Positions 5,590 to 6,812 of a stretch of DNA of 6,812 nt are shown in pieces. Position 1 is the first letter of the stretch. Each line of letters opens with the position of its first letter. The position numbers and the translations under genes were made by a program. Origin of the DNA: Bacteroidales bacterium UBA4116 (GTDB taxonomy: Bacteria > Bacteroidota > Bacteroidia > Bacteroidales > Tannerellaceae); NCBI GenBank assembly GCA_002381645.1, contig DFXE01000013.1:15419-22230 (forward strand), written 5' to 3'. The notes beneath the pieces are model-generated. The model worked only from the letters and a program-made list of their open reading frames with translations. It made no database searches and was not told the origin of the DNA.

Positions 5590-6763
5590 CTATATACGTA
5601 TCCATGTCTTTATCACCCCGGCCGGAAAGATTAAGTACAACAATATCATCCGATTTGAACTTCATTTTAGAAAGTGCACCCAATGCATGAGCGCTTTCAA
5701 GGGCGGGAATAATACCTTCCAGTTTGGTAAGTTCCATAGCAGCTTCCAATGCTTCGTTATCGTCTACGGAAAGGATAGTTGCACGCTGCGTTGCAAATAA
5801 ATTGGCATGTATGGGGCCGATTCCCGGATAATCCAGTCCCGCCGATATGGAATAAGGTTCTTCTATTTGACCGTCTTCACTTTGCATAACCAATGTACGT
5901 GCGCCATGGAGAATACCTTTCTTTCCCAATTGAATGGTCGCGGCGCTCATCCCCGAATATATACCTTTACCACCGGCTTCGGCCAATACAATCTTTACCC
6001 GTTCGTCATCTATGTAATGATAAATTGCTCCGGCTGCATTACTTCCTCCACCTACGCATGCGATGAGGTAATCCGGATAGTCGCGGCCTTCCTTTTTTTG
6101 TAATTGTTTCTTTATTTCTTCACTGATAACGGATTGTAAACGCGCTACCATATCAGGGTATGGATGAGGTCCCACGGTTGAGCCGATAATATAATAGGTA
6201 TCGGAAGGGTGACAACACCAGTCGCGGATTGCTTCATTGGTTGCATCCTTCAGCGTCATGTTACCGGAAGTTACCGGAATTACTTTGGCTCCCAGCATTT
6301 CTATCTTTTGCACATTTACATGCTGCCGTTCCACATCCGTTTTACCCATATAAACGATACACTCCATGTCCATAAGCGCACAAACCGTAGCTGCTGCTAC
6401 TCCATGTTGTCCGGCTCCCGTTTCTGCAATGATACGTGTTTTACCCATCCGGCGTGCCAGTAATATCTGTCCGATCGTATTATTTATCTTATGGGCTCCG
6501 GTATGATTCAGGTCTTCCCGTTTCAGATAAATTTTGCATCCATATTTTTTGCTGAGGCGCCGGGTGAGGTAAAGGGGAGAAGGGCGTCCCACATAATCTT
6601 TGAGAAGCTGGATATACTCTTCCCTGAAACTGTCACTTTCAAGCACTTTGAGGTAATTTTCCTGCAAATCTTTTACACATTGGTGAAGTATCTCAGGGAT
6701 ATAAGCTCCGCCAAATTCGCCGTAGTAGCCGTTTTTGTTTACCTGGTACGTTTTCATGTTCAT
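5576..6763 (-). CDS. trpB: Tryptophan synthase beta subunit
   Basis: TrpB is the PLP-dependent beta subunit of cytosolic tryptophan synthase. It condenses indole, channelled from TrpA, with L-serine to give L-tryptophan. The 395-residue length is normal for the family. Visible landmarks are the N-terminal NGYYGEFGGAYIPE, HTGAHKINNTIGQ with the PLP-binding Lys92, ETGAGQHG with the probable catalytic Glu114, the glycine-rich phosphate loop GGGSNA at 238-243, LDYPGIGP near 310-317, LEGI with Glu349, and the C-terminal NLSGRGDKD with the serine that faces the pyridine nitrogen. It is the first gene of the operon, whereas many bacteria place it directly before trpA. The ATG at 6763 follows a run of A; a second in-frame ATG at 6757 (MKTYQV) is an equally plausible start and would give 393 residues. 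The last residues (FNG) and the TAA stop lie in a short tandem repeat, so this C-terminus is probably not conserved. Confidence 0.97.
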   Translation of the reverse strand: MNMKTYQVNKNGYYGEFGGAYIPEILHQCVKDLQENYLKVLESDSFREEYIQLLKDYVGRPSPLYLTRRLSKKYGCKIYLKREDLNHTGAHKINNTIGQILLARRMGKTRIIAETGAGQHGVAAATVCALMDMECIVYMGKTDVERQHVNVQKIEMLGAKVIPVTSGNMTLKDATNEAIRDWCCHPSDTYYIIGSTVGPHPYPDMVARLQSVISEEIKKQLQKKEGRDYPDYLIACVGGGSNAAGAIYHYIDDERVKIVLAEAGGKGIYSGMSAATIQLGKKGILHGARTLVMQSEDGQIEEPYSISAGLDYPGIGPIHANLFATQRATILSVDDNEALEAAMELTKLEGIIPALESAHALGALSKMKFKSDDIVVLNLSGRGDKDMDTYIAFNG

Positions 6764-6812
6764 TTTTTATTGTAAATTTTATTTGTTAATTCCTTAAAAG
6801 AAAAGAGGCCTT
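6764..6812 (-). promoter_or_regulatory. 3' end of the trp operon leader, cut by the window edge
   Basis: The minus-strand transcript enters the window as AAGGCCUCUUUUCUUUU and then runs through A/U-rich sequence into the trpB start. A G/C-rich element followed by a U-rich tract about 35 bases before the first gene is what the 3' half of a transcription attenuator would look like. However, the 5' arm of any hairpin and any leader peptide would lie outside the window. No promoter match is visible, so the promoter is presumably upstream. Confidence 0.35.

Larger units (their letters stand above)
191..6763 (-). other. Complete tryptophan biosynthesis operon trpBEGDCFA
   Basis: Seven same-strand genes with spacers of 74, 95, -4, -4, -4 and 32 bp form one transcription unit covering chorismate to tryptophan. 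There is no recognisable internal promoter and no unrelated insertion. The three -4 junctions (trpG/trpD at 3415-3418, trpD/trpC at 2423-2426, trpC/trpF at 1611-1614) are all ATGA. The anthranilate synthase genes trpE and trpG are adjacent, whereas the tryptophan synthase genes trpB and trpA sit at opposite ends. This arrangement fits Bacteroidota from my knowledge of that group. Confidence 0.9.

Noticed and set aside
5807..6775. Several plus-strand frames of 84-98 codons antisense to trpB
   Set aside because: They follow from codon use in trpB. Their translations show shadow-like composition and no domain.

Overview
The window carries one complete tryptophan biosynthesis operon. All genes are on the minus strand and are transcribed from high to low coordinates in the order trpB-trpE-trpG-trpD-trpC-trpF-trpA. 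Together the seven genes encode every enzyme needed to turn chorismate into L-tryptophan, with glutamine, PRPP and L-serine as co-substrates. I see no other gene. The long plus-strand reading frames all lie antisense inside trp genes and have low-complexity, family-less translations.

The organism is most probably a member of the Bacteroidota, likely order Bacteroidales. The reasons are the trpB-first, trpA-last gene order with all enzymes unfused, the protein variants (for example KHGNYGATS in TrpD and SSAAITGAQ in TrpA), moderately AT-rich spacers, A-rich sequence before start codons and an almost complete lack of Shine-Dalgarno sequences. Genus cannot be decided by eye.

Layout: 6764-6812 is the 3' end of the operon leader, cut by the window edge. 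trpB (5576-6763) is followed by a 74-bp spacer built of degenerate 7-bp TTAANNN repeats, then trpE (4077-5501). A 95-bp spacer with five AGGAGT-like repeats separates trpE from trpG (3415-3981). trpG, trpD, trpC and trpF are joined by three identical 4-base ATGA stop/start overlaps, a tightly coupled translational block. A 32-bp gap precedes trpA (191-964). A strong hairpin at 145-175 ends the operon, and 1-144 is non-coding.

How the genes work together: TrpE and TrpG form anthranilate synthase, TrpD adds phosphoribose, TrpF isomerises, TrpC closes the indole ring, and TrpA/TrpB form tryptophan synthase. All catalytic residues I could check are present, so the pathway looks functional. I did not find a previously undescribed system. 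The points worth a second look are the spacer repeats, the chain of ATGA overlaps, the truncated U-rich leader, the isolated AGGAGG before trpF, and the very low tryptophan content of the encoded enzymes.
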